Assembly: GCF_000222705.1 (NCBI RefSeq)
Contig: NZ_AFUB01000042.1
Location: 1-64,000, forward strand
Length of the DNA stretch: 64,000 nt
Direction of reading: 5' to 3'
Source: Streptococcus mitis bv. 2 str. SK95
Lineage (GTDB): Bacteria; Bacillota; Bacilli; Lactobacillales; Streptococcaceae
Below are positions 52,708 to 62,465 of the stretch, piece after piece. Position numbers and translations under genes: made by a program. How positions within the stretch are numbered: the stretch's first letter is position 1; each line of letters begins with the position of its first letter. Below the pieces are notes generated by a model. It had not been told where the DNA came from. It worked only from the letters and a program-made list of their open reading frames with translations, and did no database searches.

Positions 52708-54696
52708 ATGATCAATCGAATTACAGATAATAAATTTAAACTAGTATCAAAATACGAACCTTCAGGAGATCAACCCCAGGCAATTGAGCAGTTGGTTGAT
52801 AATATCGAGGGTGGAGAAAAGGCTCAGATTCTGATGGGGGCGACGGGTACAGGGAAGACCTATACCATGAGTCAGGTCATTTCCAAAGTCAATAAGCCAA
52901 CTTTGGTCATTGCGCATAACAAAACCCTAGCTGGTCAGCTCTACGGAGAGTTCAAGGAATTTTTCCCTGAAAATGCTGTTGAGTACTTTGTGTCTTATTA
53001 TGATTATTACCAACCCGAGGCTTATGTTCCTTCGAGCGATACCTATATTGAAAAGGACAGTTCTGTTAATGACGAGATTGACAAGCTCCGCCACTCAGCG
53101 ACTTCAGCCCTTCTGGAGCGTAATGATGTCATCGTTGTGGCTTCTGTCTCTTGTATCTATGGTTTAGGTTCGCCTAAGGAATACTCTGATAGCGTGGTTA
53201 GTCTCCGTCCAGGTCTTGAGATTTCTCGTGATAAACTCTTGAATGACTTGGTTGATATCCAGTTTGAACGTAATGATATTGATTTTCAACGCGGAAGATT
53301 TCGTGTACGTGGGGATGTGGTAGAGATTTTCCCAGCTTCACGTGATGAACACGCTTTTCGAGTAGAGTTTTTCGGGGATGAGATTGACCGTATCCGTGAG
53401 GTTGAGGCTTTGACAGGTCAGGTATTGGGAGAAGTGGATCATTTGGCGATTTTCCCCGCCACTCACTTTGTGACCAATGACGACCACATGGAAGTTGCTA
53501 TTGCCAAGATTCAGGCGGAGTTGGAGGAGCAGTTAGCTGTTTTTGAAAAGGAAGGCAAACTGCTAGAAGCCCAGCGTTTGAAACAGCGGACAGAGTATGA
53601 TATTGAGATGTTACGTGAGATGGGTTATACAAATGGGGTTGAGAACTACTCTCGTCACATGGATGGTCGTAGCGAAGGAGAGCCTCCTTATACGCTTCTC
53701 GACTTCTTCCCAGATGATTTCTTGATCATGATTGATGAAAGTCACATGACCATGGGGCAGATCAAGGGCATGTACAATGGAGACCGTTCGCGTAAGGAAA
53801 TGTTAGTAAATTATGGTTTTCGTTTGCCGTCTGCCTTGGACAATCGTCCTCTCCGTCGGGAGGAGTTTGAAAGCCATGTGCATCAGATTGTTTACGTTTC
53901 AGCGACACCTGGTGACTATGAAAATGAACAGACCGAGACAGTGATTGAACAAATCATTCGTCCAACAGGACTATTGGATCCAGAGGTGGAAGTCCGTCCG
54001 ACTATGGGACAGATTGATGACCTCCTAGGTGAAATCAATGCCCGTGTTGAAAAGAATGAACGAACCTTTATCACAACCTTGACCAAGAAGATGGCAGAAG
54101 ACTTGACCGACTACTTCAAAGAAATGGGCATCAAAGTCAAGTACATGCACTCGGATATCAAGACCTTGGAGCGGACGGAGATTATCCGTGACCTGCGCTT
54201 GGGTGTTTTTGATGTCTTGGTCGGAATCAACCTGCTCCGTGAAGGGATTGACGTTCCTGAGGTAAGCTTGGTTGCTATTCTAGATGCTGACAAGGAAGGT
54301 TTCCTTCGTAACGAACGTGGCCTCATCCAGACCATTGGTCGTGCTGCCCGTAATAGCGAAGGGCATGTCATCATGTATGCGGACACGATGACTCAGTCTA
54401 TGCAACGTGCTATCGATGAAACGGCCCGCCGTCGGAAAATCCAGATGGCTTATAATGAAGAGCATGGTATCGTACCTCAGACAATCAAGAAAGAAATCCG
54501 TGACCTTATTGCCGTAACTAAGGCAGTTGCCAAGGAAGAGGACAAGGAAGTTGATATCAATAGTCTCAACAAACAAGAACGCAAAGAACTCGTCAAGAAA
54601 CTCGAAAAACAAATGCAAGAAGCCGTCGAAGTGCTTGACTTTGAACTCGCAGCTCAGATTCGTGATATGATTCTGGAAGTGAAGGCGCTAAACTGA
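52708..54696 (+). CDS. uvrB: Excinuclease ABC subunit B
   Basis: 662 residues, complete. Helicase motif [13 protein letters not shown], the beta-hairpin [16 protein letters not shown], and motif [21 protein letters not shown]; the C-terminal UVR domain ([23 protein letters not shown] in two parts) binds UvrC. Its last ~200 bases occur again, diverged, at 55851-56057. Confidence 0.98.
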   Translation: MINRITDNKFKLVSKYEPSGDQPQAIEQLVDNIEGGEKAQILMGATGTGKTYTMSQVISKVNKPTLVIAHNKTLAGQLYGEFKEFFPENAVEYFVSYYDYYQPEAYVPSSDTYIEKDSSVNDEIDKLRHSATSALLERNDVIVVASVSCIYGLGSPKEYSDSVVSLRPGLEISRDKLLNDLVDIQFERNDIDFQRGRFRVRGDVVEIFPASRDEHAFRVEFFGDEIDRIREVEALTGQVLGEVDHLAIFPATHFVTNDDHMEVAIAKIQAELEEQLAVFEKEGKLLEAQRLKQRTEYDIEMLREMGYTNGVENYSRHMDGRSEGEPPYTLLDFFPDDFLIMIDESHMTMGQIKGMYNGDRSRKEMLVNYGFRLPSALDNRPLRREEFESHVHQIVYVSATPGDYENEQTETVIEQIIRPTGLLDPEVEVRPTMGQIDDLLGEINARVEKNERTFITTLTKKMAEDLTDYFKEMGIKVKYMHSDIKTLERTEIIRDLRLGVFDVLVGINLLREGIDVPEVSLVAILDADKEGFLRNERGLIQTIGRAARNSEGHVIMYADTMTQSMQRAIDETARRRKIQMAYNEEHGIVPQTIKKEIRDLIAVTKAVAKEEDKEVDINSLNKQERKELVKKLEKQMQEAVEVLDFELAAQIRDMILEVKALN

Positions 54697-54737
54697 TAAA
54701 AAGTATAAAGAAATAGAAATATATAGAAAGACATAAT

Positions 54738-55777
54738 ATGACAGCAAAAAAAACTAAACACATAGGCATTGAATGTTGTAGAATTTTAGCTATGTTGATG
54801 ATTTGCAATTTACATGTTTTGGGTATGGGTGGAATTTTAGAAAAAGTTGATAGTCAAAAAAGATCTTTACTATATTTTTGCCAATTTTTTAGAAGCTTTC
54901 TCATATTCAGCTGTAAATATTTATATTTTAATCAGTGGGTATGTCGGTCTTTATTCACAATTTAGTTATAAAAAAAATGTTTAGTTTTTGGGTACAGATC
55001 ATTTTCTATACTATTTCAGTTACTTTTGTATTTGCTATTTTTTCAAAATCATCTGTCAACTTAAGTGATTGGTTTTCAGCTTTAACTCCAATAAGTCATG
55101 GACAGTATTGGTATATGAGTTGCTATTTTGGTTTAGTCTTAATAGCACCATTTTTGAATCAAGCAGTGCTGACATTGAAAAAAGAACAATTGCTTCCAAT
55201 TGTTAGTGGAGCATTTATATACTTTTCTGTCATACCCACAGTATTTAAACAAGATATTCTGGGCTTGTGGGGTGGATATAGTGTATTATGGATGATCCTC
55301 TTGTACACTTTGGGAGCAATAATTAGAAAATCAAATTACGAAAGTCGTTTTCAAATACGTAATGTTAGTGGATTCATTTTATTTCTAACTAGTTTAACTT
55401 TTATATTATGCTGGCTTGGTTTTAAACAGTGGAGAAGTTATATTTCTCCGACGGTCACACTGCAAGGAATAGCAATATTTTTACTCTTCTTGAATATTAA
55501 AAATCTTCCCTTAACTTTTAAGAAACTCGTTCTTTTAGTATCTCCACTAACTTTGGGTGTTTATCTGTTTCATGTACATCCTCTTATTTTTAGAAGAATT
55601 ATACCAACCATCCATACTTTAGTTGAAGAACAAGAATTTTCCATGTTTGTCATTATTATTCTAGTTATGACACTGATCCTGTTTTTTTCTGGTGCTATCA
55701 TTGAGTATTTTAGAAATAAATTAATGGCGTATATTCTTACTTTAATCAAGAGTTTTAAAAATCTTAAACAAACTTAA
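54738..55777 (+). pseudogene. Acyltransferase 3 family membrane protein, two frameshifts
   Basis: The product resembles an integral membrane O-acyltransferase: HIGIECCRILAMLMICNLHV at the start, then many helices. The chain is broken twice. Removing one T from the T5 run at 54875-54879 restores ANFLEAFSYSAVNIYILISG, and removing one A from the A8 run at 54970-54977 restores SYKK-MFSFWVQIIFY. About 345 residues would result. Such enzymes O-acetylate surface polysaccharide. It lies between uvrB and a second uvrB end. Confidence 0.82.
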
Positions 55778-55850
55778 AACTTTATTGTCTTATTAAAAAT
55801 AGGAGCAAGAGGCACTAAAATATACACTGTATTGAGAACTTAAGGTTTAC

Positions 55851-56057
55851 TGAGATTATACGTGACCTTATTGCTGTGACCAAGGCAGTTTCTAAAGAAG
55901 AGGACAAGGAAGTCGATATCAATAACCTCAAAAACTAAAGCATAAAGAACTCGTCAAGAAACTGGAAAAACAAATGCAAGAAGCCGTCGAAGTGCTTGAT
56001 TTTGAACTAGCAACTCAGATACGTGGTATGATGCTAGAAGTCAAAGTGTTGGATTAG
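55851..56057 (+). pseudogene. Duplicated 3' end of uvrB
   Basis: Closely resembles the uvrB end (54491-54691) at DNA level, for example AAACAAATGCAAGAAGCCGT and the following CGAAGTGCTTGA, but with substitutions, a short deletion and an in-frame stop near 55936. It encodes a broken UVR domain. It is probably the original uvrB tail left behind when the acyltransferase segment was inserted. Confidence 0.88.
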
Positions 56058-56071
56058 ATAGGAGAAAATGA

Positions 56072-56698
56072 ATGAAAATTTTAGTCATCAATGGACATCC
56101 TGACAAGGGAAGTTTCTGTCAAGAAATTTTTCGAACGATTGTAGGAAATATTAACTCAAATCGCCATGAGCTTGAATCTATTAACCTAAATGAGATAGAT
56201 TTTGATCCTGTATTACGATATGGTTATCGAAAACGTATGGAAGAGGACTCTTTCATACTTCGCTCTCAAGAATTAATCCAGTGGGCAGATCATTTCATTT
56301 TTGTTTATCCAATTTGGTGGAGTAGTATGCCTAGTCTATTGAAAGGTTGGATTGACCGTGTTTTTACACCAGGAATTGCATACTCTGCCAATAATCAGGG
56401 AAACTTCATCTGGAACTACTTGAGAGGCAATCAGTTCAAAAAGTTATTAAAAGGCAAAACAGCTAGTATTTACGCAACCTCCATGGCACCAACATGGTGG
56501 TACAAAGTATTTTCAGGTCCTATCAACATTCCAGACAGTTATGGAATATCAGTATTAAAGAATGCTGTCCTGAATCACTGTGGCATTAAAACAAAGAAGG
56601 TTTCAATTTTAGGTGAGTTAGGGCGTGAGGTGAATACAAATTCTATAAGACAAAAATATCTGCAAAAAGTTGCTGAGGAAGTCAAGGCGTTGGATTAA
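56072..56698 (+). CDS. NAD(P)H dehydrogenase (quinone), flavodoxin fold
   Basis: 208 residues. ILVINGHPDKGSFCQ binds flavin phosphate, and FIFVYPIWWSSMPSLLKGW is the quinone oxidoreductase signature, so it is a KefF/YwrO/MdaB-like FMN or FAD oxidoreductase. TAGGAG precedes the ATG. It follows the uvrB fragment and is 14 bases before the GNAT gene. Confidence 0.88.
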   Translation: MKILVINGHPDKGSFCQEIFRTIVGNINSNRHELESINLNEIDFDPVLRYGYRKRMEEDSFILRSQELIQWADHFIFVYPIWWSSMPSLLKGWIDRVFTPGIAYSANNQGNFIWNYLRGNQFKKLLKGKTASIYATSMAPTWWYKVFSGPINIPDSYGISVLKNAVLNHCGIKTKKVSILGELGREVNTNSIRQKYLQKVAEEVKALD

Positions 56699-56712
56699 GG
56701 ATAAGAAAATAA

Positions 56713-57216
56713 ATGACGGTTATTATCAAATCAATGGAAACTCCTGAAGAGATAGAAGGTAAATCCCTCGTTCACTGGCAAACGTGGAGAGAGGCTTATG
56801 ACGACCTTTTGCCTGCAGAATTTCAGGAGACAATGACATTAGAAAGATGTCGATTCTTTAGTCAAAAATATCCAGAAAATACATTGATTGCGATGGACGG
56901 CATGAAGGTAGTTGGTTTTATCAGTTATGGAAACTTTCGTAATGAGACTATTCAAGCTGGTGAAATTATCTCCTTATATGTTTTAAAAGACTATTATGGA
57001 AAAGGTATTGCTCAGAAGTTAATGACGGAAGCTCTGACTACTCTTGAACATTTCTCTGAAATATTCTTATGGGTATTAAAAGAAAATAAGCGAGCCATTG
57101 CTTTTTATCAAAAAATGGGTTTTACTGTTGATGGCCAAGAAAAAATACTTGAACTTGGAAAGCCTATCATTGAAATTAGAATGGTATTTAAGAGTTCAAC
57201 AAAATCAGAGAGTTAA
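56713..57216 (+). CDS. GNAT family N-acetyltransferase
   Basis: 167 residues. The acetyl-CoA loop is YGKGIAQKLM (Q/RxxGxG/A) and the C-terminal part LWVLKENKRAIAFYQKMGF is typical of RimI-like proteins. Substrate unknown. Confidence 0.9.
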   Translation: MTVIIKSMETPEEIEGKSLVHWQTWREAYDDLLPAEFQETMTLERCRFFSQKYPENTLIAMDGMKVVGFISYGNFRNETIQAGEIISLYVLKDYYGKGIAQKLMTEALTTLEHFSEIFLWVLKENKRAIAFYQKMGFTVDGQEKILELGKPIIEIRMVFKSSTKSES

Positions 57217-57305
57217 ATGCAAGGACAGTTGTGATTGGTTTTCAGATTGCACAATGAACAAATGATTACGTTTTAGAATATATTTTTAAATAGGGAGAAG
57301 TTATT

Positions 57306-57782
57306 GTGAAAGTAAAAGAGACGAAGTATAAGAAGTCATCGGGGCTAGATTCTCATAAATTAGTAGGGTTCTGTCTTATATTTAGTTTGGTATTAGTGAT
57401 AGGATTTGGTGTTAATCAAATTTTTAATATCTTACCAATTCCATTGCCCTACAAGGAAATCAATTATAGTTTTCCCTTGTATCTGAATCTTTTTTGTCTA
57501 GTTTATAGGGTATTTGACTATTTGTTTCTAGACTCGTCTAGAACAAAGGTGACCCTAAAAAGATTTATTGAATTATTTATCTATCTTAATAGTATCGGTT
57601 TAATTGTACATCTTTTTATAGGGGTTAGTGGGAAAAACAGTAAAGGTATTCTGCCTTCCCTCTTATCCTTAGATTACCGCTACATCTGGTTTCCGATTTC
57701 AACTTACCTGTTCTTTTTCTCCCTTGCTGGCTTAACCGTTCTATTGCAGAATCATATGGAAAAAATGAGGAATATACCATGA
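57306..57782 (+). CDS. Small membrane protein, four helices
   Basis: 158 residues with four predicted membrane helices (about 20-40, 55-70, 88-108, 130-148). Not recognised. GTG start with AGGGAGAAG. It overlaps the beginning of the degraded membrane gene that follows. Confidence 0.6.
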   Translation: MKVKETKYKKSSGLDSHKLVGFCLIFSLVLVIGFGVNQIFNILPIPLPYKEINYSFPLYLNLFCLVYRVFDYLFLDSSRTKVTLKRFIELFIYLNSIGLIVHLFIGVSGKNSKGILPSLLSLDYRYIWFPISTYLFFFSLAGLTVLLQNHMEKMRNIP

Positions 57783-57803
57783 TGAAACATTTAACTTTTT
57801 TAG

Positions 57804-58307
57804 AATGGTCTATCTGATTTTACTAGCATTTGTCCTTATCGATTTTGCCTTTCAATATTTGGTTTATCATTCACCCCCATTCTTCGGGACAGTTGGCTTT
57901 TCCTTTTAATTTTTACTCTGTTTATTCACTTTTGGAGACCTTTGGTAATTCTTGATCTTCTTTTTGGGATAGTTGGAATACAATTTATTCCTATAGTATT
58001 TAATACAGGGCTCTTTTTACCAGTTATTTTGGTTATGGCGCATAATATTTGTGATTATTTTAAGAACCGATATCATCTCTTAGAAGGAATCCGTAGCGCT
58101 TTTTGTAGTTTCTATATCTGGTTATTTGTAATTGTCGTTTTCGCCTTTACTCCAAATCCTCCTGTTCCAATCACTATTGATTATGAAGTTCAGGAACAAG
58201 AAATCGTCATTCAAAAAGGATATTTGCTTCATGAAGTATATTATTACGATGAACGAATAAATCCCTTCATTATGAAATCTAAAATCAAGTACGAAAAAGT
58301 CATTTAA
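57804..58307 (+). pseudogene. Degraded copy of the small membrane protein at 59575
   Basis: The last 121 codons (from 57942) read VILDLLFGIVGIQFIPI to a C-terminus nearly identical to the later gene: PNPPVPITIDYEV and ..GYLLHEVYYYDE. Upstream, MVYLILLAFVLIDFA is in another frame from FGLSFTPIL and WLFLLIFTLFI, so at least one frameshift lies near 57850-57875. Tandem duplicate, probably not functional. Confidence 0.8.
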
Positions 58308-58327
58308 TATAGAAAGAGAGTCCTATG

Positions 58328-58542
58328 TCCTGTTCCAAATTAATGATTTTAGGAAGTATATCGTATTAAGCGCGAAAGATAATGGCAGATATGATTTATT
58401 TGTATACATCAATCTGGCTCCTTTGAAATACTCAAAAGTTATTCTAGGGCCAAAGGTTACGGATGCAGACTATATTGCTCCTTATTTCAAACTTGCCAAT
58501 CCTGATATAGAGATAGAAAGTTCGAAAATTTCTTATCGTTGA
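58328..58542 (+). pseudogene. Start-less coding remnant
   Basis: An open stretch reading FRKYIVLSAKDNGRYDLF and VILGPKVTDADYIAPYF, ending SKISYR, without any start codon or ribosome site. It looks like the tail of a lost gene. The beginning overlaps sequence resembling the first bases of the Nudix gene at 60141 (ATGTCCTGTTCCAAATTAA). Confidence 0.4.
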
Positions 58543-58605
58543 GTTGAGAAAAAATTAAAGCTTCAAAGAAATTATAATCTTTTTATTAATAAGGAGAATC
58601 TAGTA

Positions 58606-59469
58606 ATGAAAAGAAAGTTACTTTTAATTTTTTGTATTATAAATATTGTCCCTTTATTCTTTATTCTACGTTTTGCCTTCCTTATCTTTACAACAACTTA
58701 TGATATTTTTCCTGAAGCAAATCAATCGGAGGTAGAGACAGCAGTAAGGAGAACCCTTGATTTGTATGGTTTTAAAGGAGATATGAAGGTTACGAAGTTT
58801 TCTAGAGATAAATGGACTTCTGAAAAATACAAAATTGAATACGATTATAGTGAAGAGGTTGATGGAAGTAGAGTCACTGTGAGTCATGCCTTGTTTTATC
58901 GTCCAAAGTCCTCAAAATACAATCCCTAAAAGACTGATGAAGAACTAGCCTATGATGGGACTACGAGAACCATGTTACAAGAATTTTCAGACATGGCTCA
59001 TAAACTACTCAACCAGCATCCTGTCAGTGTTTCTAATAAAGAGAAGGTAGAGAATTTTTTTAAGCAATATGAAAATCCAAATCTAGAATATGTGAATAGT
59101 TACTGGAGTATCGATACTGAATCTGAAAATATCCAAGACTATTATGCCCTCATTGAAAAGAATCGTAAGGAAAGGAAAGCTTTTCAAGGTTTGTATGATC
59201 TTCCTATTGATGAATTCTTGGAAAAAGGAATTATTAAAGGAAGTGTTAGATATAAAGATACTGTTTTAGAAGAGGGTGAGAAAGATTATTTTGATAGTGA
59301 AGGCGGACTGACAGGATTTATTTCAAATGGGATAGATAATGCCGAGTTGCCAGATGCCTTTTATGAGGTTTCTTACTACTATGGTGCTAAAGGATATCGT
59401 TCGGGCAGTAGTGTCCCTTTAAAGGTTCAAAATCATAAGATGCTCTATTATGGAAGTAATTTTAACTAA
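58606..59469 (+). pseudogene. Membrane-anchored protein split by an in-frame stop
   Basis: Two halves in one frame, 107 and 165 residues, separated by TAA at 58927-58929 (SSKYNP-stop-KTDEELAYDG). Joined, they give about 287 residues with one N-terminal membrane helix or signal (LLLIFCIINIVPLFFILRF) and a soluble extracellular part. AAGGAG precedes the first ATG. Not recognised; restart at 58972 lacks a good ribosome site. Confidence 0.7.
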
Positions 59470-59574
59470 AAATTTTATATGTAATTATTTGTGTTAAAAT
59501 AATAGACGAGATAATTTAAAAGTGATAGATATTAGTCATTAGTTAGTAGTTTGAATTTAAAGGAGAAATTAATA

Positions 59575-60117
59575 GTGAAAGATTCGAGTATTTTTAACAA
59601 GCTCATTTATACTATCCTATATTCTTTACTGATAGCATTTGTTATTGTTCATGTCATATTATGGTCATTTGGTTTATCATTTACTCCGATTATTTGGAAT
59701 ATTTGGCTCTTTCTTCTAATTTTTACTCTATTTATTCGCTTTTTGAGGTCCTTTGCAATTCTTGATCTTCTATTTGGGATATTTGGACTGAAATTTATTC
59801 CCATAGCGTGGAATACAAAGCTTTTTGTTCCAATTATCCTCTCTATTTCGCATATTTTTATTTACTTTTTAAAGGGGAAATATCGCTTCCTTGAAGGAGT
59901 GCGCAGTGCGATTTGTAGTTTTTATATTTGGTTATTTGTAATTGTCGTCTTCGCTTTTATTCCAAATCCTCCTGTTCCAATCACTATTGATTATGAAGTT
60001 AGAGGACAAGAAATTGTCATAACAAGAGGATATTTGCTTCATGATGTATACTATTATCATGAGCTGATCAATCCCTTCATCATGAAATCTGATATTAAGT
60101 CTGAAAAAGTTATATAA
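59575..60117 (+). CDS. Small membrane protein, intact copy
   Basis: 180 residues. Three to four hydrophobic segments, then a short extracytoplasmic-looking tail PNPPVPITIDYEVRGQEIV. The GTG at 59575 has AAGGAG with nine-base spacing; a TTG at 59551 overlaps that site. Paralogue of the broken gene at 57804; function unknown. It is followed after 23 bases by the Nudix gene. Confidence 0.6.
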   Translation: MKDSSIFNKLIYTILYSLLIAFVIVHVILWSFGLSFTPIIWNIWLFLLIFTLFIRFLRSFAILDLLFGIFGLKFIPIAWNTKLFVPIILSISHIFIYFLKGKYRFLEGVRSAICSFYIWLFVIVVFAFIPNPPVPITIDYEVRGQEIVITRGYLLHDVYYYHELINPFIMKSDIKSEKVI

Positions 60118-60140
60118 CAACTTAGAAAGTGAGTAAATTT

Positions 60141-60608
60141 ATGTCCCGCTCCCAATTAACGATTTTAACAAACATTTGTCTGATTGAAGACCTCGAAACT
60201 CAGCGCGTGGTTATGCAGTATCGCTCTCCTGAAGAGAATCGCTGGTCTGGTTATGCCTTTCCTGGAGGCCATGTAGAAAATGGAGAGTCTTTCGCAGAGT
60301 CTGTCATTCGTGAAATCTATGAAGAAACAGGATTGACTATCCAAAATCCTCAACTTGTCGGCATTAAAAATTGGCCACTAGATACAGGTGAGCGCTACAT
60401 CGTCGTTTGCTATAAGGCGACAGAGTTTACTGGAAATCTCCAATCCTCAGAAGAAGGAGAAGTATCTTGGGTGCAAAAAGACCAGATTCCAAACTTGGAT
60501 CTGGCCTATGATATGCTACCCTTGATGGAAATGATGGAAGCACCTGACAAATCAGAGTTCTTCTATCGTCACCGTACAGAGGACGGCTGGGAGAAAGAAA
60601 TTTTCTAG
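60141..60608 (+). CDS. Nudix hydrolase (MutT/8-oxo-dGTP type)
   Basis: 155 residues. Nudix box GGHVENGESFAESVIREIYE then ETGL, complete. Resembles streptococcal MutT-like proteins that clean oxidised nucleotides. The ATG at 60141 has AAAGTGAG; a GTG at 60129 is in frame. Its stop overlaps the stop of niaR by three bases on the opposite strand. Confidence 0.9.
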   Translation: MSRSQLTILTNICLIEDLETQRVVMQYRSPEENRWSGYAFPGGHVENGESFAESVIREIYEETGLTIQNPQLVGIKNWPLDTGERYIVVCYKATEFTGNLQSSEEGEVSWVQKDQIPNLDLAYDMLPLMEMMEAPDKSEFFYRHRTEDGWEKEIF

Positions 60609-61120
60609 TCTTTTACTAAATAACCTAACTGATCCAAGGCCTCCTCGATATAGTGGAGGTCTTGTTGTGTTTCAGCTTCAACAAGGTGGTAATGAATGCC
60701 GTCTGTCAATTCAGAAAGTGGTCTAAAGTCAGAATTCTCGACTTGTTCCAGAAAATGCTGGACATCTCGGCGACAGGTGAGTTTGAGCAGAGTTTCAATT
60801 TCACCATAAACGGGATGATCAATTAAAATATTTTGAACGCGTCCGCCATTATCTACAATAGCTAGAAGTTCCTGCCCGATTTCTTCCAGTTCATGTTTCA
60901 CTTTAAAGAGTTTGTGAACGTAGGGACTGGCGTTATTTTCTTTGTAGATATAACCACGATTGGTGGATAGGATAGGAGCCCCATCTGCTCGGAGAATAGC
61001 GATATCCTGTACAATGACTTGGCGCGTAACATGAAAGTGTTCAGCCAAGGTTTGACCATTGAGAGCTTTTGGCGCCTCTTTTAATAGTTTGAGAAGAGCT
61101 TGTTTGCGATCCTTTGTCAT
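60605..61120 (-). CDS. niaR: NiaR, nicotinate-responsive repressor
   Basis: 171 residues. An N-terminal winged helix (NGQTLAEHFHVTRQVIVQDI) is followed by the 3H domain with three conserved histidines (HKLFKVKHELEEIG, 'DGIHYHLVEAE'). NiaR represses niacin uptake and NAD salvage genes when nicotinate is present. It is cotranscribed with niaX, 11 bases upstream, and would autoregulate that unit. Confidence 0.92.
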   Translation of the reverse strand: MTKDRKQALLKLLKEAPKALNGQTLAEHFHVTRQVIVQDIAILRADGAPILSTNRGYIYKENNASPYVHKLFKVKHELEEIGQELLAIVDNGGRVQNILIDHPVYGEIETLLKLTCRRDVQHFLEQVENSDFRPLSELTDGIHYHLVEAETQQDLHYIEEALDQLGYLVKD

Positions 61121-61131
61121 AGTTTTTCCTT

Positions 61132-61659
61132 TTAGCGACGTTTTCGAAGCACTTTATAGACAGCTAGTGCTAATGTATAGTCTACCATACTGTGGATAAT
61201 TGTGCCAAATCCAACTAGGACAAAGAGAACATAAAACATATTTTCAACGTTAGTCCCTGAAGTGGCATAGAAGATGATACAAGCCAGTACTTCAGCGATA
61301 GCATGAACAACACCCAAAACAAAGTTAAAAATCCAAGATGCCTTTGGTTTATCCAAGGTTTCAGGGAATTTTTTTAAGTAAAATGCTCCCAAAATACCAA
61401 AAACGATGTGAGAAAAGGCGCGCAGGACGATAACCATGGGATAGCCTGCCATCAGGAAGCCAAGACTAGAAGCGATGATCACAAAACCAGCCATCAAAGG
61501 TGATAGGAACATGGCGATAAAGATGGCGATATGACTTCCCAAGGTATAAGAAGCGGGTGGGATGACGATTTTAAAAGGCATAATGATTGGAATCAAAATC
61601 GCGATTGCAGTGAGTAGGGCAGTCATCGTCATAAACTGCGTTTTTTTCCGTATATCCAT
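61132..61659 (-). CDS. niaX: Niacin ECF transporter S component NiaX
   Basis: 175 residues with six membrane helices; PPASYTLGSHIAIFIAMFLS and AFSHIVFGILGAFYLKKF are typical. It is the substrate-specific part for a shared ECF module encoded elsewhere. The ATG at 61659 follows GGAGG (which lies inside the earlier in-frame start at 61671). Directly upstream of niaR. Confidence 0.9.
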   Translation of the reverse strand: MDIRKKTQFMTMTALLTAIAILIPIIMPFKIVIPPASYTLGSHIAIFIAMFLSPLMAGFVIIASSLGFLMAGYPMVIVLRAFSHIVFGILGAFYLKKFPETLDKPKASWIFNFVLGVVHAIAEVLACIIFYATSGTNVENMFYVLFVLVGFGTIIHSMVDYTLALAVYKVLRKRR

Positions 61660-61676
61660 AAGAACCTCCATTTAAC

Positions 61677-61686
61677 TGTATATACA
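61677..61686 (-). promoter_or_regulatory. Candidate NiaR operator
   Basis: Palindrome TGTATATACA within ACTGTATATACACAAGTATA, 17 bases before the niaX start. Position in front of a NiaR-regulated operon suggests the repressor site; the match to a defined motif was not tested. Confidence 0.4.
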
Positions 61687-61861
61687 CAAGTATAGTACAA
61701 TAAATAGATAGACATGTCAAGAATTTATTTTGATTTTATTGAAAATTTTCAAAAGTATAGGTGATAGATTCAAAGGATTTTCATATATTTTCAAAATTTT
61801 GAACTAATGACTCCCTGGTAAATAACCATTTATGAATAGAAGATGAGCCTTTACTGGTGAA

Positions 61862-61897
61862 AACTAAAACTCCACCTTCAAGGCTGAAAGTGGAATT
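61862..61897 (-). terminator. Terminator of coaB-coaC-panT
   Basis: CCACCTT / AAAGTGG-type hairpin after the panT stop, T-rich on the minus strand. Confidence 0.7.
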
Positions 61898-61901
61898 ATG
61901 T

Positions 61902-62465
61902 TTATTTCTTCAAGGTTTCGAGACGTGGGACAATTGCTACAGTTAGGATGGCTGAGATGAGGAGTTCAGCGATTGAGTTTGTAGAGATGACAGTTGCTAG
62001 GAGTTTTTGGATATTGCCATCGAAGACATTTCCAAAAAGGAAGAATATCCCCCCGAGGACAAAGACGGTGTTGGTAAGGGAACCGAGAGCACCAGCAATG
62101 ATGAGGCCTGTTCTGTTTTTCAATAATTTATAAACTAGGTAAGGAGTCAGACCAATCAAAATACGAGGTAGGATGGCAATCATTGCTGAATAGATGTTTC
62201 CGTTTGGTACAAAAGGTGAGAATAGGTAGCTGGTTGGAAGGATTGTAATCGTGTTAACCGTCAAGCTGAGTAGCCCCATCAAAAAACCGAGTGTAACACC
62301 AACTCGTGGGCCATAGATGATACTAGCAATGATTACTGGAATATGAACGATAGTTGGTTTGATTGGAAATGGGAAAAGATTAAATAGGAGAGAGCTCAAA
62401 AAGTGGATAACGAGCATAACTGCAAAAAAGATAGCAATTGGAGCAATGTTAGAGCGTTTGTTCAT
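61902..62465 (-). CDS. panT: Pantothenate ECF transporter S component PanT
   Basis: 187 residues with six helices; FPFPIKPTIVHIPVIIASII and YGPRVGVTLGFLMGLLSL mark an ECF substrate subunit. Position after coaC supports pantothenate. It overlaps the end of coaC by 17 bases. Confidence 0.82.
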   Translation of the reverse strand: MNKRSNIAPIAIFFAVMLVIHFLSSLLFNLFPFPIKPTIVHIPVIIASIIYGPRVGVTLGFLMGLLSLTVNTITILPTSYLFSPFVPNGNIYSAMIAILPRILIGLTPYLVYKLLKNRTGLIIAGALGSLTNTVFVLGGIFFLFGNVFDGNIQKLLATVISTNSIAELLISAILTVAIVPRLETLKK

